A stretch of 7,579 bases of DNA from Desulfobacterales bacterium (GCA_029933295.1 JAOZOL010000114.1:1-7579); one strand, 5' to 3'. Counted from the stretch's first letter, positions 1 to 5,509 are shown. Numbers and translations are program-made. The notes: generated from the letters alone by a model not told the origin.

Positions 1-508
1 AACCGGGAACACCCGGAACTGCCGCCCCTGGTGTGGCCGGATCTGGAGAAGTTGGAGGAGAAGGAAAGGGAACTGCGGGAGAAGGGACTTCCCGCAAACC
101 GGGCGAAACAATACCCGAAAAAGGAAAAGTAAATGAGCCAAGACAAAATTATACCCTTGAAAAACCGACAAAAGCAATCGATTTTAAGCTTGAACTCCCG
201 TTCGGCAAAAAAATTGATACCGTTTCCAATACCGTATCCGTTGCAAGAAGAAGAGTGGCTATTCCCGCAACCTGAAGTGAATTACACAGTGGGAACGTCG
301 ACCAAAGCGCCGGAGACGCCCTCGCAAAAGGAATAAAGGGATTTTCTATGAAATCAACACAGCAGGAAAAATCGAAGCCCTTACCGAAAAAAAAGGAGGA
401 CTCATCCTTGGACAACCTTCTCTTGACGCCCTCAGAAAGAGAATCTTTGAGGAAGGACGGCAAAGAGGCATCTCTCCGAGCGCGTGGGAAGTTCAAACAC
501 CTGTTTAA
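1..508 (+). pseudogene. Broken coding region, 3' part of an unrecognised gene
   Basis: A frame is open from the left edge (codons starting at position 3) to a TGA at 273-275. It encodes a Gly/Pro/Glu-rich low-complexity stretch, then a more ordinary segment reading DFKLELPFGKK...NTVSVARRR. Protein-like sequence continues past the TGA in the same frame (GNVDQSAGDALAKGIKG, about 291-340). It then continues one frame over (IFYEINTAGKIEALTEKKGG... to WEVQTPV, about 341-505), ending at TAA 506-508. Restoring one base near the AAAGGG at 335-340 joins the two pieces smoothly. The simplest reading is a gene tail with one nonsense and one frameshift lesion, that is, a decayed gene in the element. I do not recognise the family. 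The low-complexity linker followed by a compact C-terminal domain resembles effector or Rhs-type proteins, but that is only an impression. The 5' part lies outside the window. Confidence 0.5.
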
Positions 509-510
509 AC

Positions 511-744
511 ATGAAAAAAAGAGGAATAAACAATGCCCTGCATAACATTAAAAAGCGGGATAAGACTCAATCTCAAACGGGGAGCAATGCAGAACAAAGA
601 TTTCGTGAAAGCCTTACGAAGTGGGGATATCGAGGCGTAGCTGAAACCGTTTTTAGGACATGCCCGATCTCAAGAGAAAAAAAAGCAACTCAAAAGATAG
701 CGAAAGCATTAGGGCTTGACGTTGTTTTTTTTAAATATTGTTAA
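511..744 (+). CDS. Hypothetical 77-aa basic protein, possible HTH remnant
   Basis: ATG at 511, two bases after the TAA of the broken gene upstream; a GTG at 484 in the same frame would add nine residues. No convincing ribosome binding site precedes either start. The product begins MKKRGINNALHNIKKRDK, is rich in Lys and Arg, and has no signal peptide or membrane segment. The C-terminal half (RGVAETVFRT...KKATQKIAKALGLD) resembles the last two helices of XRE/Ner-type helix-turn-helix regulators, in which a recognition-helix segment is followed by IAxALGL. The first helices expected in that fold are missing or shortened, so it may be an internally deleted regulator. The family is not recognised. 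It could also be unexpressed, like the neighbouring broken gene. Confidence 0.4.
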   Translation: MKKRGINNALHNIKKRDKTQSQTGSNAEQRFRESLTKWGYRGVAETVFRTCPISREKKATQKIAKALGLDVVFFKYC

Positions 745-801
745 TACAAGACGAATAAAAACCCCTTGCAAAACCGTTTCCGTGGATATATTTACATTTT
801 C

Positions 802-831
802 TTGACAATGAATATTATCTGAGCATATTAT
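802..831 (+). promoter_or_regulatory. Sigma-70 type promoter of the GNAT toxin-antitoxin-like unit
   Basis: A perfect -35 box TTGACA (802-807) and a -10 box TATTAT (826-831, five of six) are separated by 18 bp. They predict a start near 838-840 and a leader of about 40 nt before the ATG at 879. The heptamer ATATTAT occurs twice, at 812-818 and 825-831, the second copy covering the -10 box. Such a direct repeat could be an operator for autoregulation, but this is inference. Confidence 0.7.
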
Positions 832-878
832 TACATAGCAAGACAATCACACAACTCTTTAATCAAAAGAGGTGAATC

Positions 879-1046
879 ATGGCTTTACGTGTCGCGCCGA
901 CCCCGTATTTAAAGGGTGAAGATGCAAAAAAATTTGAAAGGAAGATTGAAGAAGGCTTGAAACGACCAGCCACCGCTACACCTACGCCCAAACTTGCTAA
1001 AGCAGACAAAGTTATTGAAGAATATGCGAAGTCTCGGAAGAAATGA
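879..1046 (+). CDS. Small 55-aa protein, probable antitoxin of the GNAT pair
   Basis: The start is ATG 879, preceded by a good ribosome binding site (AGAGGTGA, 868-875) and by the consensus promoter at 802-831. The product has an N-terminal segment VAPTPYLKGEDAKKFERKIE, a Pro/Thr-rich hinge around residues 30-38 (ATATPTPKL) and a charged, helix-prone C-terminus ending KSRKK. It lacks the ribbon-helix-helix pattern of the DUF1778 antitoxins that normally accompany GNAT toxins. Its reading frame overlaps the in-frame ATG of the downstream acetyltransferase by 23 nt, so the two are probably translationally coupled. Inferred role: neutralising partner, and perhaps autorepressor, of the acetyltransferase. 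This rests on gene order, size and overlap, not on a recognised domain. I recall similar small proteins with a PTPxLKGxDAxxF motif next to GNAT genes, but that is memory and was not looked up. Confidence 0.7.
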   Translation: MALRVAPTPYLKGEDAKKFERKIEEGLKRPATATPTPKLAKADKVIEEYAKSRKK

Positions 1047-1584
1047 GTTTGAAAAAGATGGGTATCGATTAAGCCAGGTAAGGGATTATAATAATTTAAA
1101 AAATTTTGATTGTGGTGATGATGATTTAAATGAATATTTTAGAGAAGATGTAATAAAATATCATTCTGAGTTGTTATCACAAGCATATATAATTCAAAGG
1201 GTCACTGTGGGAGATGATTTCCCGGTGGCCCTTATTGATTTGTGCAATGATGCTGTCCGGCATGAAAAATTTAAAATAGAGCATCCGATTGACAAAACAA
1301 CAGTGGATGACAAAACAAGAGTTTTTCCCGCAGTAAAAATAACCCGATTTGGTGTTCAGAAAGAATTTCAAGGAAACAACATTGGTTCCCATATAGTTAA
1401 TATGGTTAGGGATATGTTTCTGATCGACAACAGAACAGGATGCAGGCTTGTAACAGTTGATGCGTACAACAATCCAAGAGCATTAAATTTTTACCAGAGC
1501 AATGGTTTTGATTTTTTTACAGGAAAAGACAAAGAACAGAGCACAAGGTCAATGTTTTTTGACCTGAAACGTCTACGTATTTAA
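1024..1584 (+). CDS. GNAT-family N-acetyltransferase, probable toxin
   Basis: A 186-aa GNAT protein, counted from ATG 1024. Residues 28-39 (FDCGDDDLNEYF) match the N-terminal signature of toxin-type GNATs. Residues 105-125 (KITRFGVQKEFQGNNIGSHI) form beta-4 and the acetyl-CoA loop. Residues 154-161 (LNFYQSNG) carry the Tyr (Y157) that serves as general acid in this fold. The pyrophosphate loop reads QGNNIG where Q-x-x-G-x-G/A is usual, so Asn replaces the first Gly. Known: TacT/AtaT-type toxins of this family acetylate charged aminoacyl-tRNA and stop translation; that activity here is inferred from context. The start is uncertain. An ATGA overlapping the stop of the small upstream gene (ATG 1043) would be the natural start but is out of frame by one base at an A5 run (1052-1056). 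ATG 1024 is therefore used, and codons upstream of it (TTG 994) are unlikely. The gene is AT-rich compared with htpG. Confidence 0.8.
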   Translation: MRSLGRNEFEKDGYRLSQVRDYNNLKNFDCGDDDLNEYFREDVIKYHSELLSQAYIIQRVTVGDDFPVALIDLCNDAVRHEKFKIEHPIDKTTVDDKTRVFPAVKITRFGVQKEFQGNNIGSHIVNMVRDMFLIDNRTGCRLVTVDAYNNPRALNFYQSNGFDFFTGKDKEQSTRSMFFDLKRLRI

Positions 1585-1756
1585 TTTTTGCTGAGTTGAT
1601 AACTTGAAAGACATTCACCTTGCCTTGCCTTTAAAATTTTGTTACCTTTTGACCAAATAAAAAAATGTCCAGCGGAATAATCTGGGGGTATTTCTGGGGG
1701 CATTTTAAAAAATCGAAAAATATAAATATAATAATTACGGTATATTAATTCATTAA
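1585..1756. other. Gene-free AT-rich stretch inside the element end
   Basis: No credible coding sequence lies between the acetyltransferase stop and the tRNA fragment. The stretch becomes very AT-rich from about 1706 to 1758 and contains the tandem G-rich repeats at 1682-1705. No clear terminator hairpin with a T-run follows the acetyltransferase. A position next to an att site, with AT-rich bendable DNA, suits a recombination region. Confidence 0.5.
1682..1705 (+). repeat. Two tandem 12-bp G-rich repeats, possible integrase arm sites
   Basis: CTGGGGGTATTT (1682-1693) is followed directly by CTGGGGGCATTT (1694-1705), with one mismatch between copies. They sit 51 bp from the tRNA-Ser fragment. 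Tyrosine recombinases bind short repeated arm-type sites beside the att core, and TGGGGGCA-like repeats near tRNA att sites fit that role. The function is inferred. Confidence 0.5.
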
Positions 1757-1779
1757 TTCGAATCCCACCCTCTCCGCCA
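1757..1779 (+). other. attR-type site: 3' fragment of tRNA-Ser
   Basis: Reading the plus strand: T-loop TTCGAAT (1757-1763), 3' half of the T-stem CCCAC (1764-1768), 3' acceptor strand CCTCTCC (1769-1775), discriminator G (1776) and encoded CCA (1777-1779). This is the 3' end of a tRNA-Ser with acceptor GGAGAGG; G73 and this acceptor are typical of bacterial serine tRNAs. The bases before the T-loop (TAATTCATTAA) do not supply the 5' T-stem strand GTGGG, and no anticodon arm is present, so this is not a functional tRNA. A fragment starting in the T-loop and ending at CCA is the classical duplicated core left by integration. Confidence 0.8.
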
Positions 1780-1782
1780 CTC

Positions 1783-1824
1783 AATCAAAACACCTGACAG
1801 ATCCAGTGTTTAAAAAGGTTGATT
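1783..1824 (-). terminator. Imperfect inverted repeat, possible terminator of the response-regulator operon
   Basis: AATCA (1783-1787) and AAACAC (1788-1793) can pair with GTGTTT (1806-1811) and TGATT (1820-1824), with a 12-nt apical loop and a one-sided internal loop. It lies 31-72 nt beyond the response-regulator stop codon. Read on the minus strand, the T-run after the stem is poor, so this is a weak candidate. Confidence 0.25.
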
Positions 1825-1854
1825 AAATGCATGACGAAATTTTCCAGATTTTCT

Positions 1855-2214
1855 TCAGGTGGTTAAAACATGGGCCACTTTCTCTTCCAAATCCTCCTTG
1901 TCAATGGGTTTGACACAATACTCGCCCGCGCCCAGGTTTAAAGACTCACGGGCGGTTTCAAGTGTGGGATAGCCGGTCAGCATAATGGCCCTCAAGTTCG
2001 GCATGATTTTTTTCATTTCTTCCAGAACTTCAACTCCACTCATTTTTTTTAGTTTAATATCTAAAATAGCAAGGTCGATTGTATTGGATCGTAAATATTC
2101 AAGGGCCGTTTCTTCTTCCGTAAAAGTAAATACCTGGTGTCCTTTTTTCTCCAGAATACGTTTAATCAAAATTGCCGCATCTAATACATCATCTAATACT
2201 AATATTTTAGCCAT
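1855..2214 (-). CDS. Single-domain CheY-like response regulator
   Basis: A 119-aa receiver domain with nothing attached. The acidic pair D8-D9, phosphoacceptor D52 (LAILDIKL), T80 (IMLTGYPT) and K102 (YCVKPI) are all present, so it should accept phosphate from a histidine kinase and undergo the usual switch. The start is supported by GGAGT six bases upstream of the ATG. It follows the histidine kinase gene by 69 nt on the same strand and is its likely partner. With no DNA-binding, cyclase or other output domain, it must act by protein contact, or as an intermediate in a phosphorelay to a protein encoded elsewhere. The target cannot be read from this window. Confidence 0.93.
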   Translation of the reverse strand: MAKILVLDDVLDAAILIKRILEKKGHQVFTFTEEETALEYLRSNTIDLAILDIKLKKMSGVEVLEEMKKIMPNLRAIMLTGYPTLETARESLNLGAGEYCVKPIDKEDLEEKVAHVLTT

Positions 2215-2283
2215 TCCCCGACTCCTTTTTTTTCACAGCTGACGATTGCTCAAAACATATTTTTTAAGAGATTAAATTTATAT

Positions 2284-4287
2284 TTATTGATGTGCTACCG
2301 GAAACCGAATGATAAAAACAGTGCTCTGAGCCATATCAAAAACATTGTTTGCAACAGATGGCGGACTTTCAACTTTAATCCGCCCCCCATGATCAGTAAT
2401 GATGCCGAAAGTGACCGACAAACCCAGTCCGGTCCCTTTATCCACCGGTTTGGTGGTATAAAAAGGATCGAATATTCTGTCTATTTGATCGGATGCAATG
2501 CCCGAACCGGTATCCCCGACATAAATCACCACCTCGTTATTTTTTTGGTCAAGGGCGGTTTTTATATGAATGGCCCCATCCGTTCCAATTGCGTCATGGG
2601 CATTTCCAAACAGGTTGATAAAAACCTGTTTAAATTTGTCTTTATCGCCTTTTACGGAAGGTAAATCAGAATCGTAATTTCTGATAATGGCCACCTGGTC
2701 CAGTTTGAATATATGCTCAACCACCGAAATGGTCTCCTCAATCAATTGATTTAAATCAAGTAAGGTAATGGAGCTTTCAGTGTATCTGGAAAATTTTAGA
2801 AGGTCGGAAACAATTTTGCGGCATATCCGGGTATGTTTTTCAATCATGGTTAAATCATCATGCACCTGACTATCCGGTGGAATATCTTCGAGCAAAAGCT
2901 GAGCATACCCTAAAATAATGCCAAGAGGAGTATTGATCTCATGGGCGATCCCTGCGGTTAACTGACCCACGGCTTCCATTTTCTGGGAATGGGAAAGGTG
3001 ATCCTGAACCTGTTTAAGTTCGGTAATATCACGACCGCTGCACAAGATACCGCCTACTTTGCCGTCCGCCTCCAAAACAGGAATTTTTACAACATGGAGC
3101 CATTTGGTATCTTTTGGCCCCGCCAATTTGCTTTCCTTTATGAGGGGTTTGCAGGTTTTTAAAATTTCAAGGTCTTCCTTTTGATATATTTGTGCCTGCT
3201 TTCGGGTAAACAAACCAAAATCGGTTTTTCCGATGATTTCATCTTCGCTTTTGCCCACAATTTTACAAAATGCCTTGTTTACGGATCTGTATACGGAGTG
3301 TCTGTCCTGGAGAGATACGAAATCGGGTATGACATCCAAAATAGTTTGCAGAAGCTGGCGTTGTTCTTCTAATATTTTTTCCGCATTTTGCTGCTCCAAA
3401 AGATGAATCTTTAATGATTGGGTCATGGTATCAAAACTTTCAGCAAAACTCTGGATTTCGTCCCCCGTACATTTCCGATAAACCGGACATTTTTGGCAAC
3501 TGATGATTTTTTTGGCGTATTCTCCCTCAACACAGGTCGGACAAAGGGTCCCGGCAGTATACCAACAGCGCTGATGCAGGTTGCCGTAAGCCGGGCATTC
3601 CTTTTTGTTGCATTGCATAATATCCCAGCAATTTTTCTTCAACAGGGGGGCGGTGTGAATATCCAGGTTCCCCCGCAATGCCTGTTCTGCTGATTCGTGA
3701 AGAATCTTGATTCGCCGGGTAACCGTCCGGGCAAAAACCGTCCCTATAATCCCGGCAATTAAAATAACAAATACGGTGGACAAAAAAACGCTTAACATGA
3801 TGCGATGAATTGCTTTCCTGACTTTCGTCCGCAGCAGTCCCAAACGAACCGTTCCGAGTCTGTCCTTTCCGATAAAAATAGGGACAGCATAATCATAAAT
3901 AAGCTGATCACCTGTATCCAAAAGCCGTATGGAGAATTTTCGCAGGTTTGAAACACTGTTCGCGGCTTTCAAGTCAATGGGAAAACCGCCTTTAAACGTA
4001 TGAACAAGCGGATTGTTGTCCGCATCCAGCACAAAGGTATAGAAAATGTCATCGCTTAACCGGGCTGTTTGGTCAATAAACGTCTTCATTCTTAAAAAAT
4101 CCATGGCCAGCATCGGTTCTATCATGCGGGCGGCAAGATTGACCCCCATGGAAATACCGCGATCACGATTTTCTTCCAGCAGTGATTCTGTCATTATCCG
4201 GCTGACAAGTGATAAAATAACGATTCCCAGCAGCAGGAGCAAAGAAAACATGCCTAAATAAATTTTACTTCGAAATCCTAATTTCAT
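2284..4287 (-). CDS. Membrane sensor histidine kinase with cysteine-rich HAMP insertion and PAS domain
   Basis: A 667-aa inner-membrane kinase. Domains in order: membrane segment about 9-29; periplasmic sensor about 30-160 (Cache-like by size and layout); membrane segment about 163-186; HAMP first helix about 187-212; a cysteine-rich insert 218-274; HAMP second helix from GDEIQSFAESFDTMTQSL; coiled coil about 293-315; PAS about 313-425; HisKA with H449 (GIAHEINTPLG); and a catalytic ATPase domain with N box (N558, N562), G1 (DTGSG, 592-596), F box (FDPFYTTK) and G2 (GTGLGL). All catalytic motifs are intact. The insert has nine cysteines (220, 226, 231, 241, 249, 252, 264, 267, 273), two of them in C-W pairs, matching the 'two-CW' cysteine-rich segment known from such signalling proteins. 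The start lies 13 nt after the binding-protein gene, so the two are very likely co-transcribed. Expected role: respond to that periplasmic protein and phosphorylate the receiver protein encoded downstream. Confidence 0.93.
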   Translation of the reverse strand: MKLGFRSKIYLGMFSLLLLLGIVILSLVSRIMTESLLEENRDRGISMGVNLAARMIEPMLAMDFLRMKTFIDQTARLSDDIFYTFVLDADNNPLVHTFKGGFPIDLKAANSVSNLRKFSIRLLDTGDQLIYDYAVPIFIGKDRLGTVRLGLLRTKVRKAIHRIMLSVFLSTVFVILIAGIIGTVFARTVTRRIKILHESAEQALRGNLDIHTAPLLKKNCWDIMQCNKKECPAYGNLHQRCWYTAGTLCPTCVEGEYAKKIISCQKCPVYRKCTGDEIQSFAESFDTMTQSLKIHLLEQQNAEKILEEQRQLLQTILDVIPDFVSLQDRHSVYRSVNKAFCKIVGKSEDEIIGKTDFGLFTRKQAQIYQKEDLEILKTCKPLIKESKLAGPKDTKWLHVVKIPVLEADGKVGGILCSGRDITELKQVQDHLSHSQKMEAVGQLTAGIAHEINTPLGIILGYAQLLLEDIPPDSQVHDDLTMIEKHTRICRKIVSDLLKFSRYTESSITLLDLNQLIEETISVVEHIFKLDQVAIIRNYDSDLPSVKGDKDKFKQVFINLFGNAHDAIGTDGAIHIKTALDQKNNEVVIYVGDTGSGIASDQIDRIFDPFYTTKPVDKGTGLGLSVTFGIITDHGGRIKVESPPSVANNVFDMAQSTVFIIRFPVAHQ

Positions 4288-4300
4288 AATTCGTCCGATT

Positions 4301-5233
4301 TCATAGTTCCTCTAGGCTAATTCCCACTGTGGCAGCCAGTTTCCTGACGGAAATAAAATCCCTGTCATCTGATGATATTATTCCGGTAAAATGTGCGGTT
4401 TCCAGAATTTGTTTATCTTCCGATTGGTTATAATCGAGTTTCAACATGGCAGTTTTAACTTTTTTTACGATTTCGGAATCCAGGCCCACTCGGGCGGCAT
4501 ACACCCATCCCGGATAAAAATGGGTTTGGGCGATAACACGAATCTCACGGGTATCAATCTTATCTGCGACCACATTTAAAGTGCCTTCCCGTATGGTACC
4601 GATATCATATTTTCCGGCAAAAACCGCCAGGACAACCCCTTCCTGATTGCCACCGGACCCCGGCGCAAAGCTGATTTCGCTGAAATCCGTTTTTCTAATG
4701 CCATGGGTCGCAAACAAGCCTAAAGGATAAAGATATCCCCCGGCGGATGTTGAATCAACTGCGATCCAGCTTTTACCCCGGCAATCCGCAAGGGTTTTGA
4801 TCTGCTGATTATCCGCCCGGCAAATGATCTGGCCACGAAAGCGTTCCTGGTTATTGTCTTCAATAATCCGCGCAAAGGCTTTGGCGCTGTAACGGCGAGC
4901 AATTTTAACATAAACAAACGGATTGGAAAAAGAGATATCAATTTTACCCTGGCCGACCATTTTAATATGCTGTTCAAAAGTGTCCGGAAAAATCTGTTGG
5001 ATATGAAGGCCGGTTTTCTTGCATAAATATTCTATCAGTCGATGATGTCTCTGATAGGAGACTGTATGGGAATATTGTGGAAGATAAGCATACGTAATCA
5101 CATCCGACGTCTCTCTCAAATTGACCGGCTCTTTTTTGCTTAAGTCAACTTTAAGCGCCTGTTCGTCCTCATTGCAGCTCACAAATGACAGCAGACCCAT
5201 CAGAAACACAATGATAAATAAAATTCTTTTCAT
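4301..5233 (-). CDS. PhnD-family periplasmic substrate-binding lipoprotein
   Basis: A 310-aa protein with a lipoprotein signal peptide: basic start MKR, hydrophobic core, then FVSC with C20 as the lipidated residue. The mature part has the PhnD-like (phosphate/phosphite/phosphonate-binding) type-II binding-protein fold. Signs are the early strand ITYAYLPQYS (46-55), the pocket segment DISFSNPFVY (99-108), the loop DSTSAGGYLYP (160-170) that matches the ligand-holding S-T-S-G-Y segment, and GKYDIGTIREG (207-217). ATG 5233 is preceded by GGAGG (5248-5244, 10-nt spacing). No transporter permease or ATPase gene is next to it. Instead the histidine kinase gene begins 13 nt after its stop, and a regulator follows. 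By analogy with AioX, a PhnD-family protein that senses arsenite for the kinase AioS, it is most likely a sensor that loads the kinase. The ligand cannot be deduced; phosphonate transport is not supported. Confidence 0.88.
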   Translation of the reverse strand: MKRILFIIVFLMGLLSFVSCNEDEQALKVDLSKKEPVNLRETSDVITYAYLPQYSHTVSYQRHHRLIEYLCKKTGLHIQQIFPDTFEQHIKMVGQGKIDISFSNPFVYVKIARRYSAKAFARIIEDNNQERFRGQIICRADNQQIKTLADCRGKSWIAVDSTSAGGYLYPLGLFATHGIRKTDFSEISFAPGSGGNQEGVVLAVFAGKYDIGTIREGTLNVVADKIDTREIRVIAQTHFYPGWVYAARVGLDSEIVKKVKTAMLKLDYNQSEDKQILETAHFTGIISSDDRDFISVRKLAATVGISLEEL

Positions 5234-5278
5234 AACATAGCGTCCTCCCCGGCCTGGCAGAATTCTGATTTTTTGATG

Positions 5279-5301
5279 AACATCGAACGCCTAACATCGA
5301 A
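5279..5301. repeat. Short direct repeat, possible piece of a dispersed intergenic repeat
   Basis: AACATCGAA occurs at 5279-5287 and 5293-5301, spaced 14 bp start to start. On the minus strand this gives TTCGATGTT twice, preceded by a GCGGAGCAAAGCGACA tract. The arrangement resembles the TTCGATGTT-rich intergenic repeats I recall from genomes of this group. That is a memory-based comparison, not a search. Confidence 0.35.
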
Positions 5302-5415
5302 TATGATTGTCGCTTTGCTCCGCTTTTTTATGAGTTATAATCATAAATCCAGATGAAAAACAATGCCGAAACCTTCAGGTTTCCATTTCCCCGCGATCTT
5401 CGGGTCACGGTTTGT

Positions 5416-5433
5416 GGCGACATAAATGTCGCC
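5416..5433. repeat. Perfect 7-bp inverted repeat with TAAA loop
   Basis: GGCGACA (5416-5422), TAAA, TGTCGCC (5427-5433). The arms extend to 8 bp if the loop is counted as AA. It lies about 80 bp upstream of the htpG -35 element. Without a T-run on either strand it is not an intrinsic terminator. It could be a regulator site for either flanking gene or an RNA hairpin. Confidence 0.4.
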
Positions 5434-5509
5434 TATACATCGGGTTGTGCCTATTTTTGTGTAGCAAAATTTTTAAAAATACAAATGCCCTGTGGCGTAA
5501 CTTCCAAGG

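Larger units (their letters stand above)
1..1779. mobile_element. Distal (right) end of an integrated element in tRNA-Ser
   Basis: Seen: the stretch ends exactly at a 3' fragment of a tRNA-Ser gene (1757-1779). It contains a broken gene, a small orphan ORF and a toxin-antitoxin-like pair, whereas everything to the right is intact housekeeping or signalling genes. Known: phages and genomic islands with tyrosine integrases recombine inside the 3' end of a tRNA gene, leaving a whole tRNA at one end and a 3' tRNA fragment at the other. Inferred: because the fragment is the 3' half on the plus strand, the element lies to its left, and the complete tRNA-Ser with the other end lies upstream of this window. 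No integrase or structural phage gene is visible here, so the kind of element (phage, island, remnant) cannot be told. Confidence 0.6.

Noticed and set aside
273..275. TGA as a possible selenocysteine codon
   Set aside because: No selenocysteine insertion hairpin is evident, and the same reading is disrupted again by a frameshift about 65 nt later. Decay is simpler.
133..336. Plus-strand ORF of 67 aa in another frame of the broken gene
   Set aside because: It overlaps the better frame and has odd composition and no upstream ribosome binding site; most likely a shadow.
149..496. Minus-strand ORF of 115 aa
   Set aside because: It is antisense to the broken plus-strand gene, with no ribosome binding site and unconvincing composition. 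The plus-strand reading is more protein-like.
1757..1779. A functional tRNA gene
   Set aside because: Only the T-loop, 3' T-stem strand, acceptor strand and CCA are present; D-arm, anticodon arm and 5' acceptor strand are missing.
1581..1784. Minus-strand ORF of 67 aa beginning MSGGEGGIRIN
   Set aside because: Its N-terminus is the antisense translation of the tRNA-Ser 3' end, a well-known artefact, and the rest comes from the G-rich repeats and AT-rich spacer. There is no ribosome binding site.
2287..4261. Plus-strand ORFs opposite the histidine kinase (including 2287-2664 and 3418-3693)
   Set aside because: Antisense shadows of a gene with intact catalytic motifs.
4301..5233. Phosphonate ABC transporter component (phnD proper)
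   Set aside because: No permease, ATPase or C-P lyase genes are nearby, and the gene is coupled to a histidine kinase. The symbol phnD was therefore withheld.
5368..5383. Hairpin GAAACC-TTCA-GGTTTC as a terminator
   Set aside because: It lies upstream of both divergent genes and has no adjacent T-run on the plus strand. On the minus strand the T-run is seven bases away.
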